DNA from: Corynebacterium aurimucosum
GTDB taxonomy: Bacteria > Actinomycetota > Actinomycetes > Mycobacteriales > Mycobacteriaceae
Direction: 5' to 3'
Assembly: GCF_030408555.1 (NCBI RefSeq)
Contig: NZ_CP047048.1
Coordinates: 2,294,001-2,358,000 of the forward strand
DNA length: 64,000 bases
In this document: positions 35,003-44,628 of the stretch, piece after piece
Layout: each line of letters starts with the position of its first letter
Numbering within the stretch: position 1 is the first letter of the stretch
Notes under the pieces: generated by a model
The model's database searches: none
What the model was told of the DNA's origin: nothing
Seen by the model: only the letters and a program-made list of their open reading frames with translations
Program-made: the position numbers and the translations under genes

Positions 35003-35733
35003 TCGCCCTCCCCAATAAGAAACGCGGCGGTCCCCAATGGATCGGCAAGGAACTCGCGCGCGGCGTGGACAGCTTCCGTCGCTTCGGGAGCGACGGGCGC
35101 AATCCCCTTGTCGCCGAACGCGTAGACGGTCGCGCCTTGCATGCTGAGGAAGACTGGCGAGTGCGTCGCGAGGATGACCTGCGCGCCCTGGGCGGCGAGG
35201 CGCTCGAGCTGCGTGACAACCTCGACCTGCCGGGGATAGGACAAGCCGTCTTCCGGCTCGTCGAGAATGATCATTCCGTCAGAATGGAAGCGTCTCTCGA
35301 CGAGGGCGAGCAGACCCTGGCCGTGGCTGAGAAACGGCAGGTCACTGAGCGGATCGGGATTCTCCGGGCTGTGGATCTGGTGGTGATACTCGCTCAAGTT
35401 GAGGAAGGTCTCGCCGCGCAAGAAGTACACGTCGCGCGGGTTGTGCGCCCGCGAGCAGATGAGCCACTCGGGATAGTCCTCGTCGCCGGTGGCAAACCGG
35501 GCGTGGCGCGAGCCGCCCTCGGGATTGACGCCAAGCCCCACGGCGATGGCCTCGAGCAGCGTGGATTTTCCGGCGCCGTTATCCCCCACGACGACGGTCA
35601 CGGGCGTAGGCAAACGCAAGGCGCCGCCGGGCAGCGCTGCGATGAGCACGCCCAGGCGGCGCATGTGTTCCGGCACGCCGGGCAGTCCCTCCCCAATAAG
35701 CTCCGGGGCGGGACGCACACTCGTGAGGAACAT
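34999..35733 (-). CDS. AAA/ABC-type ATPase, first of a tandem paralogous pair
   Basis: The 244-residue protein parallels its neighbour: Walker A VGDNGAGKSTLLEAI (about 48-62), FLSHGQGLLALVERRF, Walker B MIILDEPEDGLSYPRQ and ILATHSPVFL. The two share the same order and the DEPExGLS motif but are diverged elsewhere, indicating an old duplication. The ATG at 35733 lacks a clear ribosome site. It lies 18 bases downstream of rlmB on the same strand. Function is unknown; similar proteins occur in many bacteria. Confidence 0.8.
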   Translation of the reverse strand: MFLTSVRPAPELIGEGLPGVPEHMRRLGVLIAALPGGALRLPTPVTVVVGDNGAGKSTLLEAIAVGLGVNPEGGSRHARFATGDEDYPEWLICSRAHNPRDVYFLRGETFLNLSEYHHQIHSPENPDPLSDLPFLSHGQGLLALVERRFHSDGMIILDEPEDGLSYPRQVEVVTQLERLAAQGAQVILATHSPVFLSMQGATVYAFGDKGIAPVAPEATEAVHAAREFLADPLGTAAFLIGEGE

Positions 35734-35751
35734 GGCGACGAAAGCGTGAGC

Positions 35752-36702
35752 CTACTTCTGGGCCGCGCGACGCTGGCGGGCGAACTCGGAAAGCACCGCA
35801 CCTGCCGCCACGGAGGCGTTGAGGGATTCAACCCAGTCGGTCATGGGGATGGACATGATGGCATCGCAGTTCTCGCGGACGAGGCGCGAAATGCCTTTGC
35901 CCTCAGAGCCGATGACGATGACAACGGGGTCGGTGCCACCGTTGTAAGTATCGAGGGTGTGCTCGCCTCCCGCATCCAGGCCAACAACCTGGTAGCCGGC
36001 CTTCTGGAAGTCCTGGACCGTGCGGGTCACGTTGGTCACGCGAGCCACCGGCAAGCGCGCGGCGGTGCCGGCGGAGGTACGCCAGGCCACCGCGGTGACG
36101 GAGGCGGAGCGACGCTCTGGGATGATGACACCATGGCCGCCGAAGGCCGCGACGGAGCGGATGACTGCGCCGAGATTGCGCGGGTCGGTGATGTTATCGA
36201 GGATGACGAACATACCCGGTTCCTGAGCATCGCGGGCCCGATCCATCAGGTCATGAACGTCGGCATACTTGTACGGCGGAATCTGCAGGCCAATGCCCTG
36301 GTGCATGCCGTTGCCGGTCATGCGATCCATCTCGTGGCGCTGGACCTCAAGAATCGGGATGTTGCGGGTATTGCACATGGCCACTGCCTCCGACAGGCGG
36401 GCATCATTACGCGTGCCCTGCACGATGTAGAGGGAGGTAGCAGGCACCTTGGCGTGCAGGCACTCGATGACCGGGTTGCGGCCAACGACCATCTCCGCGG
36501 TCTCCTTCTGGTGGCGGCCCGAATTGCGGCGCTCGCGTTCCAGCTTCGCCTTGTGCTTGGCGTGGTAGACGCGGTCCTCCGCCTTGGGCGTAGGGCCCTT
36601 GCCGGCCAGGCCCTTGCGACGCTGACCACCAGAGCCCTTCGTAGCCCCCTTCTTATTGGACTTGCGGGCGCCCGCGCCGCCGCGGCCATGGGTACGTGCC
36701 AT
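35752..36702 (-). CDS. rlmB: 23S rRNA 2'-O-methyltransferase RlmB (SpoU/TrmH family)
   Basis: The enzyme methylates a ribose in 23S rRNA using SAM. The 316-residue protein has a very basic Gly/Lys N-terminal extension of about 60 residues. The substrate-binding domain ([13 protein letters not shown]) and the SpoU domain follow, with motif 1 [21 protein letters not shown], motif 2 [13 protein letters not shown] and motif 3 [26 protein letters not shown] 36702 has AAGGAG 8 bases upstream; the longer ORF start is rejected. It follows cysS, as in mycobacteria and corynebacteria. Confidence 0.93.
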   Translation of the reverse strand: MARTHGRGGAGARKSNKKGATKGSGGQRRKGLAGKGPTPKAEDRVYHAKHKAKLERERRNSGRHQKETAEMVVGRNPVIECLHAKVPATSLYIVQGTRNDARLSEAVAMCNTRNIPILEVQRHEMDRMTGNGMHQGIGLQIPPYKYADVHDLMDRARDAQEPGMFVILDNITDPRNLGAVIRSVAAFGGHGVIIPERRSASVTAVAWRTSAGTAARLPVARVTNVTRTVQDFQKAGYQVVGLDAGGEHTLDTYNGGTDPVVIVIGSEGKGISRLVRENCDAIMSIPMTDWVESLNASVAAGAVLSEFARQRRAAQK

Positions 36703-36761
36703 AATTCTTCTCCTTTGTTGTCCTCGACTTCTGTGCTGTCCTTGGCCTTTGCCAAGGACGG

Positions 36762-38168
36762 TTAATCCGCCAAGGACCAGGTGGGGCCGTCGGCGGTGTC
36801 GGTGATGGTAATACCCGCGGCTGCAAGGCGGTCGCGCACGGCGTCCGCAGTAGCCCAATCCTTTTCTGCGCGGGCGGTGGTGCGACGCTCCAGTTCGGCA
36901 CGGACGAGCACGTCCAGGGCCGCATCAGCGCCGCTTTCTTCGCCACTATCTTTCCACTGTTCATCGAGTGGATCAAAGCCAAGAACCGCGGCCATGGCGC
37001 GCACCGCCCCAGCGAGGCGCTCGGCCTCTTCACGGTTGCCTTCACTGAGCGCCTTATTGCCCGCGCGCACGGTGGTGTGAATTTCCGCCAGCGCCTTCGG
37101 CACAGCGATGTCATCATTCATCGCCTCTTCGAAGGCCGGAGTCCACTCGCCCTTCTCTACGTTTTCGAACTTGCCCACGAAGTCCTCGATGCGGCGGTAG
37201 CCAGCCGCAGCTTCGGTCAGCGCTGCCTCGGAGTATTCGAGGACCGAACGGTAATGCGCAGAGCCCAGGTAGTAGCGCAGCTCCACCGGGCGGACGATCT
37301 CCAGCATGTTGGCAATGGAGAGCACGTTACCCAAGGACTTCGACATCTTCTCACCGGCCATGGTGACCCAGTGGTTGTGCATCCAGTAGTTGGCAAACTT
37401 ATCGCCCGCCGCATGGGATTGTGCGATCTCATTTTCGTGGTGCGGGAACTGCAGATCCAAGCCACCGCAGTGGATATCGAATTCGCCGCCTAGGTAGTAG
37501 GTGGACATGGCCGAGCACTCCAAGTGCCAGCCCGGCCGGCCACGGCCCCACGGGGTGGGCCAGGACGGCTCACCTGGTTTAGCCGCCTTCCACAGCGCGA
37601 AGTCCTGGGGACTGCGCTTGCCAGCGTTGTCTGTTTCGCCCTGTTCCATCTCCTCGACACGGTTGCCAGACAACGCTCCGTAGTCCGAGCCTTCCGTGGC
37701 ATTCCACGCCGCGACGTCGAAGTAAACAGAACCGGAATCACCTTCGCCAGGCACGGCATAAGCAAAGCCGGCGTCGATAAGCCGCTGCATGTACTCCACC
37801 ATCTGGGTGACAAAGCCCGTCGCGCGCGGCTCCACGGAAGGCGGCAGAACGCCCAGGGTGTTATAGGCCTTGGTGAACTCACGCTCGTAGGTGGATACCC
37901 ACTCCCACCAGGGGCGGTTATTCTCAGCGGCCTTGGTGAGGATCTTGTCATCGATATCAGTCACGTTGCGCACGAGTGCCACGTCATAGCCTTGTGCGAT
38001 AAGCCAGCGGCGCAGAATGTCGAAGGCCACGCCGGAGCGCAGGTGGCCGATGTGTGGCTGGGACTGCGGGGTGGCACCACACAGGTAGATCGACGCGTGG
38101 CCGGGACGAACCGGCTCGAACTCACGTTGGCTGCGGGTGGCGGTATCAAAAATGCGCAAAGTACTCAC
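36762..38168 (-). CDS. cysS: Cysteinyl-tRNA synthetase
   Basis: This class I synthetase of 468 residues charges tRNA-Cys. It shows the zinc and HIGH region [29 protein letters not shown], the zinc-site [24 protein letters not shown] segment and KMSKSLGN. The C-terminal anticodon-binding helical domain distinguishes it from the shorter mycothiol ligase MshC. The GTG start at 38168 is supported by TAGACT exactly 7 bases upstream, so it has its own leaderless promoter within the ispD-ispF-cysS-rlmB series. Confidence 0.95.
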   Translation of the reverse strand: MSTLRIFDTATRSQREFEPVRPGHASIYLCGATPQSQPHIGHLRSGVAFDILRRWLIAQGYDVALVRNVTDIDDKILTKAAENNRPWWEWVSTYEREFTKAYNTLGVLPPSVEPRATGFVTQMVEYMQRLIDAGFAYAVPGEGDSGSVYFDVAAWNATEGSDYGALSGNRVEEMEQGETDNAGKRSPQDFALWKAAKPGEPSWPTPWGRGRPGWHLECSAMSTYYLGGEFDIHCGGLDLQFPHHENEIAQSHAAGDKFANYWMHNHWVTMAGEKMSKSLGNVLSIANMLEIVRPVELRYYLGSAHYRSVLEYSEAALTEAAAGYRRIEDFVGKFENVEKGEWTPAFEEAMNDDIAVPKALAEIHTTVRAGNKALSEGNREEAERLAGAVRAMAAVLGFDPLDEQWKDSGEESGADAALDVLVRAELERRTTARAEKDWATADAVRDRLAAAGITITDTADGPTWSLAD

Positions 38169-38214
38169 CTGGCCTAGTCTAATTGACTCATCCAGCCGGC
38201 AAGTTCAGGACTCC

Positions 38215-38697
38215 TTAGGCGCGCCAGACTACGGCAGTCGCCACGGCAGCGCGGCCCTCCTTGCGGCCGGTGAAGCCAAGGTGATCCGTCGTCGTGGCCG
38301 AAACGGATACTGGGGCGCCGAGGATGTCGCTCAGCACGGCCTCGGCTTCCTTCCTCCGCGGGCCCATCTTGGGGCTCTGGCCAACCAATTGTGCGGCAGC
38401 GTTGCCGATGATGAAGCCTTCCTTTTCTAGCAGCTCGCGGCACTCGCGCAGCAACTGGGCGCCGGAAACCCCGTCGTACTCCGGCCGGCCTACGCCAACG
38501 AAAGAGCCCAAATCGCCGAGGTTGGAGGCGGAGAGCAAAGCGTCGACAAGCGCGTGGCTCACCACGTCCCCATCGGAATGGCCCTCGCAGCCATCGACGC
38601 CTTCAAAAAGCAGACCTGCGATCCAGCAGGGTTTTCCGGGCTCGATCTGGTGGGCATCGGTAGCGATTCCCACGCGGGGGATGATGGGGTTAGTCAC
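38215..38697 (-). CDS. ispF: 2-C-methyl-D-erythritol 2,4-cyclodiphosphate synthase IspF
   Basis: IspF catalyses ring closure to the cyclodiphosphate in the MEP isoprenoid pathway. The 160-residue protein has the metal site GIATDAHQI, the [16 protein letters not shown] helix and the C-terminal [15 protein letters not shown] substrate loop; the length is normal. GTG at 38697 is chosen because homology begins at [14 protein letters not shown]. This start overlaps the ispD end by 8 bases, implying translational coupling. Confidence 0.95.
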   Translation of the reverse strand: MTNPIIPRVGIATDAHQIEPGKPCWIAGLLFEGVDGCEGHSDGDVVSHALVDALLSASNLGDLGSFVGVGRPEYDGVSGAQLLRECRELLEKEGFIIGNAAAQLVGQSPKMGPRRKEAEAVLSDILGAPVSVSATTTDHLGFTGRKEGRAAVATAVVWRA

Positions 38698-39451
38698 TAG
38701 GCACCTCGAAGATGGTCGGTTCGACCTCATCCGTCACGGCTTTCGCCAGGACGAGGTCGATGGGGGTGGTGATTTTAAACGCGAAGGTATCTCCCTGCAC
38801 GGTCTCCACGCGCTCACCATGCCATTCCATGAGGCTGGCGTCGTCCGTGGCGACGAAGTCGGGGTCCTGCGCCCAATAGTCTAGGTTGGCGCGGCGCAGC
38901 GCAGCCAGGCTAAAACCCTGCGGCGTCTGCACAGCGCGCAGACGGGAACGGTCCGGCGTAGACAGCACCGCGGTCCCTTCGACTTCTTTGATAGTGTCCG
39001 CCACGGGAAGGACCGGGATAACTGCGGTGGCACCGTCGAGCACGCGCTTGGCGACGCGCGCGATCATCCCCGGCGGCGTCAATGCTCGGGCGGCGTCGTG
39101 GATCAGCACCACGGCATCTTCATCCGGGATGGCCTGCAGGCCCGCCCAGACAGAATCGGCGCGCTCACCCCCACCGTGGACGATACGTACGGGAACATCA
39201 GAATCGATGCGGTCGAGGATACTGGCGGCGTAGCCCTCCATCGCGGGACTGACCAGAACGATGATCTCATCGACGAATTCTGAGGTGATCATGGCGCGGA
39301 CAGAACGCTCCAGCAAGGTGCGCCCGCGCAGCTCCACGTAGGCCTTCGGGACTTCGGCCCCGAGGCGCGTTCCCTGACCGGCAGCCGCGACGAGAGCAAT
39401 GACGCGGGCGGTGGAGCGTTGATTAGTCTTCGTCGTCGAAGGAGAGGTCAT
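38690..39451 (-). CDS. ispD: MEP cytidylyltransferase IspD
   Basis: IspD transfers CMP to methylerythritol phosphate. The nucleotidyltransferase shows [52 protein letters not shown] and TDDASLME in order. Start choice is weak: ATG 39451 and ATGs at 39466 and 39472 are in frame. All lie inside the carD 3' end, so ispD must be coupled to carD. The N-terminal extension before the glycine-rich loop is 20 residues or more, longer than usual. Confidence 0.93.
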   Translation of the reverse strand: MTSPSTTKTNQRSTARVIALVAAAGQGTRLGAEVPKAYVELRGRTLLERSVRAMITSEFVDEIIVLVSPAMEGYAASILDRIDSDVPVRIVHGGGERADSVWAGLQAIPDEDAVVLIHDAARALTPPGMIARVAKRVLDGATAVIPVLPVADTIKEVEGTAVLSTPDRSRLRAVQTPQGFSLAALRRANLDYWAQDPDFVATDDASLMEWHGERVETVQGDTFAFKITTPIDLVLAKAVTDEVEPTIFEVPSD

Positions 39452-40007
39452 CGAGATCGACGTCATTGTCAATGTCGGTGGTAATGGACTTGTCCTCCAC
39501 CAGGCCAGCGGCGCGGTGGCGCTCGATGGTGGCGTTAATCTCCTCCATCATGGTGTCAGCCTTCTTCTCATCAACCGGCTTAGCCAGGGAAAGCTCGCCC
39601 ACCAAGATCTGACGGGCCTTAGCCAGCATGCGCTTCTCACCAGCGGACAGGCCGCGGTCCTGATCGCGGCGCCACAAGTCACGCACGACCTCTGCCACCT
39701 TGTTGATATCACCGGAGGCGAGGCGCTCCTGGTTCGCCTTGTAGCGGCGGGACCAGTTGCCGGCTTCCTCGACGTCTACTTCGCGCAGGACGGAGAAAAC
39801 CTTCTCGAGTCCTTCCTTGCCCACAACGTCGCGCACGCCCACCATCTCAACGTTCTTGGAAGGGACACGCACCACCAGGTCGGACTGGTTGATTTGGAGA
39901 ACGAGGTATTCGAGCTCCTCGCCGCCCATCTCCCGCGTTTCAATCGCCGTAATCTTGGCGGCGCCGTGGTGGGGGTAGACGACGACCTCTCCGACCTTAA
40001 ATTCCAT
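39423..40007 (-). CDS. carD: RNA polymerase-binding transcription factor CarD
   Basis: CarD binds the beta subunit and stabilises open complexes, mainly at rRNA promoters. The 194-residue protein begins [19 protein letters not shown] (RNAP-interaction domain) and has the helical DNA-binding half with [29 protein letters not shown] and an acidic tail [12 protein letters not shown] 40007 has AAGGAG 7 bases upstream; the longer ORF is rejected. It is the first gene of carD-ispD-ispF and is divergent from lpqE, as in M. tuberculosis. Confidence 0.95.
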   Translation of the reverse strand: MEFKVGEVVVYPHHGAAKITAIETREMGGEELEYLVLQINQSDLVVRVPSKNVEMVGVRDVVGKEGLEKVFSVLREVDVEEAGNWSRRYKANQERLASGDINKVAEVVRDLWRRDQDRGLSAGEKRMLAKARQILVGELSLAKPVDEKKADTMMEEINATIERHRAAGLVEDKSITTDIDNDVDLDDLSFDDED

Positions 40008-40241
40008 TGCCACTCCTTGTGAAGCCTTTGAGACGATGCCCATCGTGTGCGCTCGGCGTGCTCTCGGTGGGCCGCATATACAGGGAGTCTATTCTAGCAC
40101 GCTGCTTTCTACCCCTGCTGCCCCGCCCGGGCGCTGCGCACTGGCTGCACTACACCACTATGGCGGCTGATATAAAGCCCGGCTACCCCCGGTCTACCCA
40201 AGGGGTTTAGCGGAAACTGTGTGCTTTCCCCCCGGAGGTAC

Positions 40242-40247
40242 TAGGCT
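40242..40247 (+). promoter_or_regulatory. -10 element of the lpqE-like gene
   Basis: TAGGCT stands about 49 bases before the GTG start, giving a leader that contains the GGAGG ribosome site at 40282-40286. The rest of the 288-base carD/lpqE gap holds the carD promoter region (TAGAAT on the minus strand near 40093-40098). Confidence 0.5.
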
Positions 40248-40295
40248 AAAGCGTTGATAAGCTTTGTGATCGCAATTCAATGGAGGACACTCACA

Positions 40296-40871
40296 GTGCA
40301 GTCCCTGAAGTCCGCCGCTCGCTGCGGTGCCATCATGTCAGTTACCGCCCTCTCCGCGCTGGCCTTGGCGTCCTGCTCGGCCGGTCATGTTGCGCAGACC
40401 GCGGAAAAGGTGATTGCTGTCGACGGTGCATCCGCAAGCTCCGAAGATGGCAAGGTGGCCGTACGTGACGTCACCATTCAGGTTGAGCCGGACACCGGTG
40501 AGACCTCCCTGAAGTTCGTTGCCGTGAACCAGGGCTACAAGGTCGATGACGTTACCCTCGAGTCCGTCAGCGTTGACGGCCAGGATGTGCCCCTGGAGGG
40601 CGTCGAGCCGCTTCCGCGCGATCATGCTCTCTACGCCGATTCCCAGGAGAACCTGGACCGCCTCCCCAAGGACGGCAAGGATGAGAAGATCACCTACGTG
40701 ACCACCTCCCTGGAGAATGAGGACTACGCCTTTGGTGGCTCCCGCCCGGTGACCTTCACCTTCAACACCGGTACCATCGAGGTTGATGCCACCGTGTCTG
40801 CCTCCCCGCTGCAGTCCGGTAACTATGACCGCGACCCGCAGTCCACCGAGGGCTACGCCGAGAACAAATAA
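40296..40871 (+). CDS. lpqE: LpqE-like secreted lipoprotein
   Basis: The 191-residue product has a lipoprotein signal ending ALASCSAG (cysteine about 27) and an Ig-like exported beta domain (VRDVTIQVEPDTGETSLKFVAVNQGYKVDDVTLESVSVDG). Position divergent from carD and upstream of radA matches the mycobacterial lpqE gene. The role is unknown, though proteins of this kind resemble copper/redox-associated domains. The GTG at 40296 has GGAGG 9 bases upstream; an ORF start at 40254 is rejected. Confidence 0.8.
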   Translation: MQSLKSAARCGAIMSVTALSALALASCSAGHVAQTAEKVIAVDGASASSEDGKVAVRDVTIQVEPDTGETSLKFVAVNQGYKVDDVTLESVSVDGQDVPLEGVEPLPRDHALYADSQENLDRLPKDGKDEKITYVTTSLENEDYAFGGSRPVTFTFNTGTIEVDATVSASPLQSGNYDRDPQSTEGYAENK

Positions 40872-40991
40872 GCCTTTTCTTCATAGATAAACCGCCCCAG
40901 CTGCCAAAGTTGTAGCCCGTGATTTAAAGATTCGGGAAAACTTCGTCAGTTGGGGCAGCTGCGTTTCGTATTAGTGTTTTCGCACATACAC

Positions 40992-41028
40992 AAAGGCCAC
41001 CGCATGAGATACCACGCGGTGGCCTTTT
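40992..41028. terminator. Terminator between lpqE and the small exported protein genes
   Basis: AAAGGCCACCGC and GCGGTGGCCTTT form a 12-bp stem with a 12-base loop, followed by further T residues on the plus strand. It lies between convergent genes and can serve both. A weaker dyad with CAGCTGCC/GGCAGCTG arms spans 40895-40970. Confidence 0.85.
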
Positions 41029-41049
41029 TCTACGGTGCCGGCGAGGCGC

Positions 41050-41286
41050 TTAGGCCTGAGAAGAGCCTGCGAGCGCGAGGACAACAATAGAGTTCACGAT
41101 GCCCAGGGAGGACAGAGCAGCCGGAACCAGAAGAAGGTTCGGTGCCTGCGGGCCGCCGTACTTAACCATCTGATCCATAACCTGGTTCAACGGCTCCGGG
41201 TAGGTAGCTGCGGAAGCAGCCGGGGCGCCAGCAAATGCGACAGAGGTAGCAGCGGCCAGAGCAACGAGGGTGCGACGAATCTTCAT
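41050..41286 (-). CDS. Small exported protein, tandem paralogue 1
   Basis: The 78-residue precursor has signal peptide MKIRRTLVALAAATSVAFAG...AASAA (cut about 27) and a mature part of about 50 residues ending in a hydrophobic segment LLLVPAALSSLGIVNSIVVLALAG. It closely resembles the neighbour at 41326 (same MKIRRTLVA start and shared LVPAALSSLG). GGAGAC precedes the ATG. Small size and a hydrophobic mature end suggest membrane or outer-envelope insertion, but I do not recognise the family. Confidence 0.75.
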   Translation of the reverse strand: MKIRRTLVALAAATSVAFAGAPAASAATYPEPLNQVMDQMVKYGGPQAPNLLLVPAALSSLGIVNSIVVLALAGSSQA

Positions 41287-41325
41287 TATGTCTCCTTGAA
41301 AAATCTGATGAACGTGTGGGGCGGA

Positions 41326-41538
41326 TTAGTTGAACAGCAGGTTGGACAGGAAGCCCAAGGAGGACAAAGCTGCCGGAACAAGAATAACGTTCTGAGCCTC
41401 GTAGCCAGCAGTGTTGGCGATCTGGGTCAGAACGGAGGCCAGCGGCTCCGGAGCCTGTGCAGCGGAAGCGGCGGGGGTACCAGCAGTTGCAACGGCTACG
41501 GCAGCACCAACGGCGACAAGAGTACGACGGATCTTCAT
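41326..41538 (-). CDS. Small exported protein, tandem paralogue 2
   Basis: The 70-residue precursor starts MKIRRTLVAVGAAVAVATAG, is cut near AASAAQA, and ends VILVPAALSSLGFLSNLLFN. It is a clear paralogue of the product at 41050-41286, with 39 bases between them, so they arose by tandem duplication and are probably cotranscribed. A much longer ORF reaching 42138 on this strand is antisense to radA and is rejected; ATG 41538 starts a proper signal peptide. Confidence 0.75.
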   Translation of the reverse strand: MKIRRTLVAVGAAVAVATAGTPAASAAQAPEPLASVLTQIANTAGYEAQNVILVPAALSSLGFLSNLLFN

Positions 41539-41746
41539 GAAAACACCTTCGCGGGTCGGGAGAGTATAGGACCGGAGACACACAAACTTGGGACTGTGTT
41601 GTATGCCCCTCGCCGCGTAGTTTACCCCATCACTAGTGGGACGCCTCTCGTAGGCTAGATTTTCTCCACTCGGGGGTAACGCTTGTTTCTGCTGATGGAG
41701 CAACACAAACACGTGCCTGTCCACGCGGCTTACTAGAGTGTGAGAC

Positions 41747-43129
41747 ATGGCAAAAAAGGTTCGTCCCGTCCACACCTGCTCTGAGTGTGGCTTCGTCTCC
41801 CCCAAGTGGCTTGGCCGCTGCCCTGAGTGCGGCTCGTGGGGGACGCTGCAGGAAACCGCGGCAGCCCAAAGCAGTACCGCCGCCCAAGCCGCCATGTCTG
41901 GGCGGCGCCCCACCGGTTTGACTCCGACGAGCCCAGCGGTGCCGATAACGAAGGTCGGTGCGTCAGCGACGAAGGCCATCAATACCGGAATTGGGGAGCT
42001 TGACCGAGTCTTGGGCCGCGGCATCGTCCCCGGGTCGGTGGTGCTCATGGCGGGTGAACCGGGAGTCGGCAAATCCACTCTCCTGCTCGAGGTTGCTTCC
42101 CGCTGGGCGCAGCTAGGGCGCACTGCGCTGTATGCCACCGCGGAGGAATCCGCCGGTCAGGTCCGCGCCCGCGCTGAGCGCACCGGGGCTTTGCACGAAA
42201 CGCTCTACCTTGCGGCTGAGTCGAATCTCGACGTCGTCTTTGGGCACGTGGAACAGCTCAAACCCAGCCTGCTCATCGTGGACTCCGTCCAAACCATGCA
42301 CGCCGCCGGAGTCGAAGGCGTGGCTGGCGGCGTGGCCCAGTCGCGCGCGGTGACCGCTGCCCTGACCACGCTGGCCAAAACCACCGGCATCCCCATCCTC
42401 CTCGTCGGGCACGTAACCAAAGACGGCAACGTTGCCGGACCGCGCGTGCTTGAGCACCTCGTGGACGTCGTCCTGAATTTTGAAGGTGACCGTCAATCCT
42501 CTCTGCGCCTTCTCCGGGGCCTGAAGAACCGTTTCGGCGCCACCGATGAGATGGGGTGCTTCGAGCAGACAGCGTCCGGAATCCGGGAGGTCGCGGATCC
42601 TTCTGGCCTCTTCCTCTCCCACCGCGGCAGCACCCCGGATGGCTCGGCGGTGACCGTCGCTATGGATGGTGTGCGCCCCATTCTGGCTGAGGTCCAGGCA
42701 CTCACCGTGGATCCTGTGGCGAAGAACCCGCGGCGCGTGGTGACGGGGCTCGACTCAAACCGTGTCCCCATGGTGCTCGCAGTGCTCCAGGCCCGCGCGG
42801 GCGAACGCACCAACGACAAGGATGCCTATGTGGCCACGGTGGGAGGAATGAAAATTCAGGAGCCGGCAACGGACCTTGCCGTAGCCCTTGCCACGTGGTC
42901 CTCCTTGCACGAGCAACCGCTACCGGCGAAGACCGTTGTCATCGGGGAGGTTGGCCTCGCCGGAGAGGTGCGCCGCGTGCCCAACCTAGACCGTCGCTTG
43001 GCGGAAGCCGCCCGCTTGGGTTACCGCCATGCCCTAGTCCCGCCCGGAAAGGTGGAGGTCAGCGGCAGCATGCAGGTGCGTCAAGCAGCAACGCTAAGCG
43101 AAGCAATTGCTGCTCTTAAAGCAGATTAA
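41747..43129 (+). CDS. radA: DNA repair protein RadA (Sms)
   Basis: RadA is a RecA-like ATPase that promotes branch migration in recombination. The 460-residue protein has a four-cysteine zinc finger (C11, C14, C25, C28), Walker A GEPGVGKSTLL (about 104), the RadA signature GLKNRFGATDEMGCFE and a C-terminal Lon-like domain (VGLAGEVRRVPNLDRRLAEAARLG). TAGAGT lies exactly 7 bases before the ATG, so the mRNA is probably leaderless. Its end overlaps the convergent gene at 43116 by 14 bases. Confidence 0.96.
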   Translation: MAKKVRPVHTCSECGFVSPKWLGRCPECGSWGTLQETAAAQSSTAAQAAMSGRRPTGLTPTSPAVPITKVGASATKAINTGIGELDRVLGRGIVPGSVVLMAGEPGVGKSTLLLEVASRWAQLGRTALYATAEESAGQVRARAERTGALHETLYLAAESNLDVVFGHVEQLKPSLLIVDSVQTMHAAGVEGVAGGVAQSRAVTAALTTLAKTTGIPILLVGHVTKDGNVAGPRVLEHLVDVVLNFEGDRQSSLRLLRGLKNRFGATDEMGCFEQTASGIREVADPSGLFLSHRGSTPDGSAVTVAMDGVRPILAEVQALTVDPVAKNPRRVVTGLDSNRVPMVLAVLQARAGERTNDKDAYVATVGGMKIQEPATDLAVALATWSSLHEQPLPAKTVVIGEVGLAGEVRRVPNLDRRLAEAARLGYRHALVPPGKVEVSGSMQVRQAATLSEAIAALKAD

Positions 43130-43856
43130 ACGGGAGCGCTGGGGAGTAATTCTCACCGATGACGGAGTGTAGGAAGTAAGCACCCGGCTCGGCTTCCTCG
43201 CGGTCGGTGCACTTGCCCGGCTCGGAGCGCTTACGGGACCAATCCGCCTGGAAGTAGCGAGTCTCACCGGATTTGAAGGTCTGCTTGCCGGTTTCCACCG
43301 AGGCATAGCAATCGGTATCGGCCCACACGCGCTCGTTAGAGCCCATCTTGTAGACCTCGAAGCGCAGCTGTTCCTCATCCAGATCTATGGAGCAATCTGC
43401 CGTTGTCGGGTTAAAGACCTCCAAGTAGAAGGTCGGCATCTTATCGGCCGGAACACTGTCCTCGTTGGTCTTGGCCAGCACCTTGAGGTCTTGGAGGGAA
43501 CACGTCGTCTTGGTGGGATCAACGGTCAACTCGTCGGGCTTCGCCTCAGAGGATGGCGCTTCCTTGTCCTGCTCACCTTCCTTCGGCTCAGCCGATTCCG
43601 AGGCTTCAGCGGAGCCCTCGGCCGCAGTGGACTCGGTTGTCTCCACCGCCGAGGTTGCTTCCTCCGACGGGGCCAAGGTATCCGAAGCCGCTGCTTGCTG
43701 TGATTCCGCTCCCGGTTCCTCCGAACCGCTAAAGAGCGCGGTGGCAGCCCAAATAAGAACAATCACGAGTACCAAGATCGCCACGAGCGCAGCAACGCGA
43801 CGGCGAACATAGATCTCTCGCGGCAGCTGCTTCGGGGTACGGGATGGCTCAGTCAC
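43116..43856 (-). CDS. Membrane-anchored exported protein (Rv3587c-like by position)
   Basis: The 246-residue product has a short basic cytoplasmic N-terminus, one transmembrane helix (about 22-43), a Ser/Glu/Ala-rich linker (about 45-105) and an exported beta-rich domain. That domain holds four cysteines (TTCSLQDL, ADCSIDL, DTDCYASV, GKCTDRE) that could form two disulfides. Position between radA and canB matches mycobacterial Rv3587c; the function is unknown. The GTG at 43856 is chosen over the longer ORF because TAAACT stands exactly 7 bases upstream. Confidence 0.75.
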   Translation of the reverse strand: MTEPSRTPKQLPREIYVRRRVAALVAILVLVIVLIWAATALFSGSEEPGAESQQAAASDTLAPSEEATSAVETTESTAAEGSAEASESAEPKEGEQDKEAPSSEAKPDELTVDPTKTTCSLQDLKVLAKTNEDSVPADKMPTFYLEVFNPTTADCSIDLDEEQLRFEVYKMGSNERVWADTDCYASVETGKQTFKSGETRYFQADWSRKRSEPGKCTDREEAEPGAYFLHSVIGENYSPALPFNLL

Positions 43857-43963
43857 AGCTCTTAGTTTAAGGGGACTAGAGCCCAACCCGGGCCAGCCCG
43901 GAGCCGCGTGTCTTGAGCAGCGGCTTCTATGTGCTCACCCGAGGAACCGGCTGAGCACACGGG

Positions 43964-44587
43964 TTATTCAACGCCGTGTAGGACGACGGTCTCCACGCTG
44001 GAATCCTCTAGGAGATAGCGCAGGCCGACGATGCCGAGCGTTCCGGCGTCGAGAAGCTGGCGCGCAGCCGGCACGTCAGAAATGATCTGGGACACCGTCT
44101 GTGCGGTATTCTCGCGTTCGAAATCGGCCCGCTCCTCACGGCCATCGCGCTTGGCCACCATCGAGGCCGCGGCAACTTGCTCGATGATCGGGCGTTGCAG
44201 GCCCGTCGGCAGATCGCCGCCCGCCAGGAAGTCTGAGGCTGCACCCACCGCGCCGCAGGACTGATGGCCCATGACCACGAGCAGGTTGGCCTTGAGGTTT
44301 TCCAGGGCGTAGTCCAGCGAGGCCATCACCGCGCTGTCCAGGATGTGACCGGCGGTGCGGATGACGAAGGCATCGCCGAAACCAATGTTGAACACGTGCT
44401 CAATGGGCGCGCGGGAATCGGAACAGGCCAGCACGATCACGCGCGGGTCCTGGCCTTGGGTCAGGCCAGCGCGCAGCTTCGCGTCTTGATTTACGTCGAT
44501 GAGGTTACCCGTCACCAGTCGGTGGTTACCTTCCTGGAGGGCTTCCCACACCTTCTGCGGGTCTTGAGGGACATCTACTAAAGGCAT
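43964..44587 (-). CDS. canB: Beta-class carbonic anhydrase
   Basis: The enzyme interconverts CO2 and bicarbonate and supplies carboxylases. The 207-residue protein has zinc ligands in ACSDSRAP (Cys, Asp/Arg dyad) and GHQSCGAV (His and Cys), the complete beta-class set. The locus between radA and mutY is the conserved actinobacterial canB site. TAGACT lies exactly 7 bases before the ATG, suggesting a leaderless transcript. It is divergent from mutY. Confidence 0.95.
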   Translation of the reverse strand: MPLVDVPQDPQKVWEALQEGNHRLVTGNLIDVNQDAKLRAGLTQGQDPRVIVLACSDSRAPIEHVFNIGFGDAFVIRTAGHILDSAVMASLDYALENLKANLLVVMGHQSCGAVGAASDFLAGGDLPTGLQRPIIEQVAAASMVAKRDGREERADFERENTAQTVSQIISDVPAARQLLDAGTLGIVGLRYLLEDSSVETVVLHGVE

Positions 44588-44628
44588 GTTTCTTAGTCTA
44601 GACCCCGCCGCCCTACACTGAGGTGCCT

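Noticed and set aside
35065..36765. 566-codon open frame on the plus strand
   Set aside because: It covers the antisense of one ATPase gene and rlmB, both of which have clear motifs.
41539..42138. Extension of the small exported protein to a 270-residue ORF
   Set aside because: The extra 200 codons are antisense to radA; a proper signal peptide starts at 41538.
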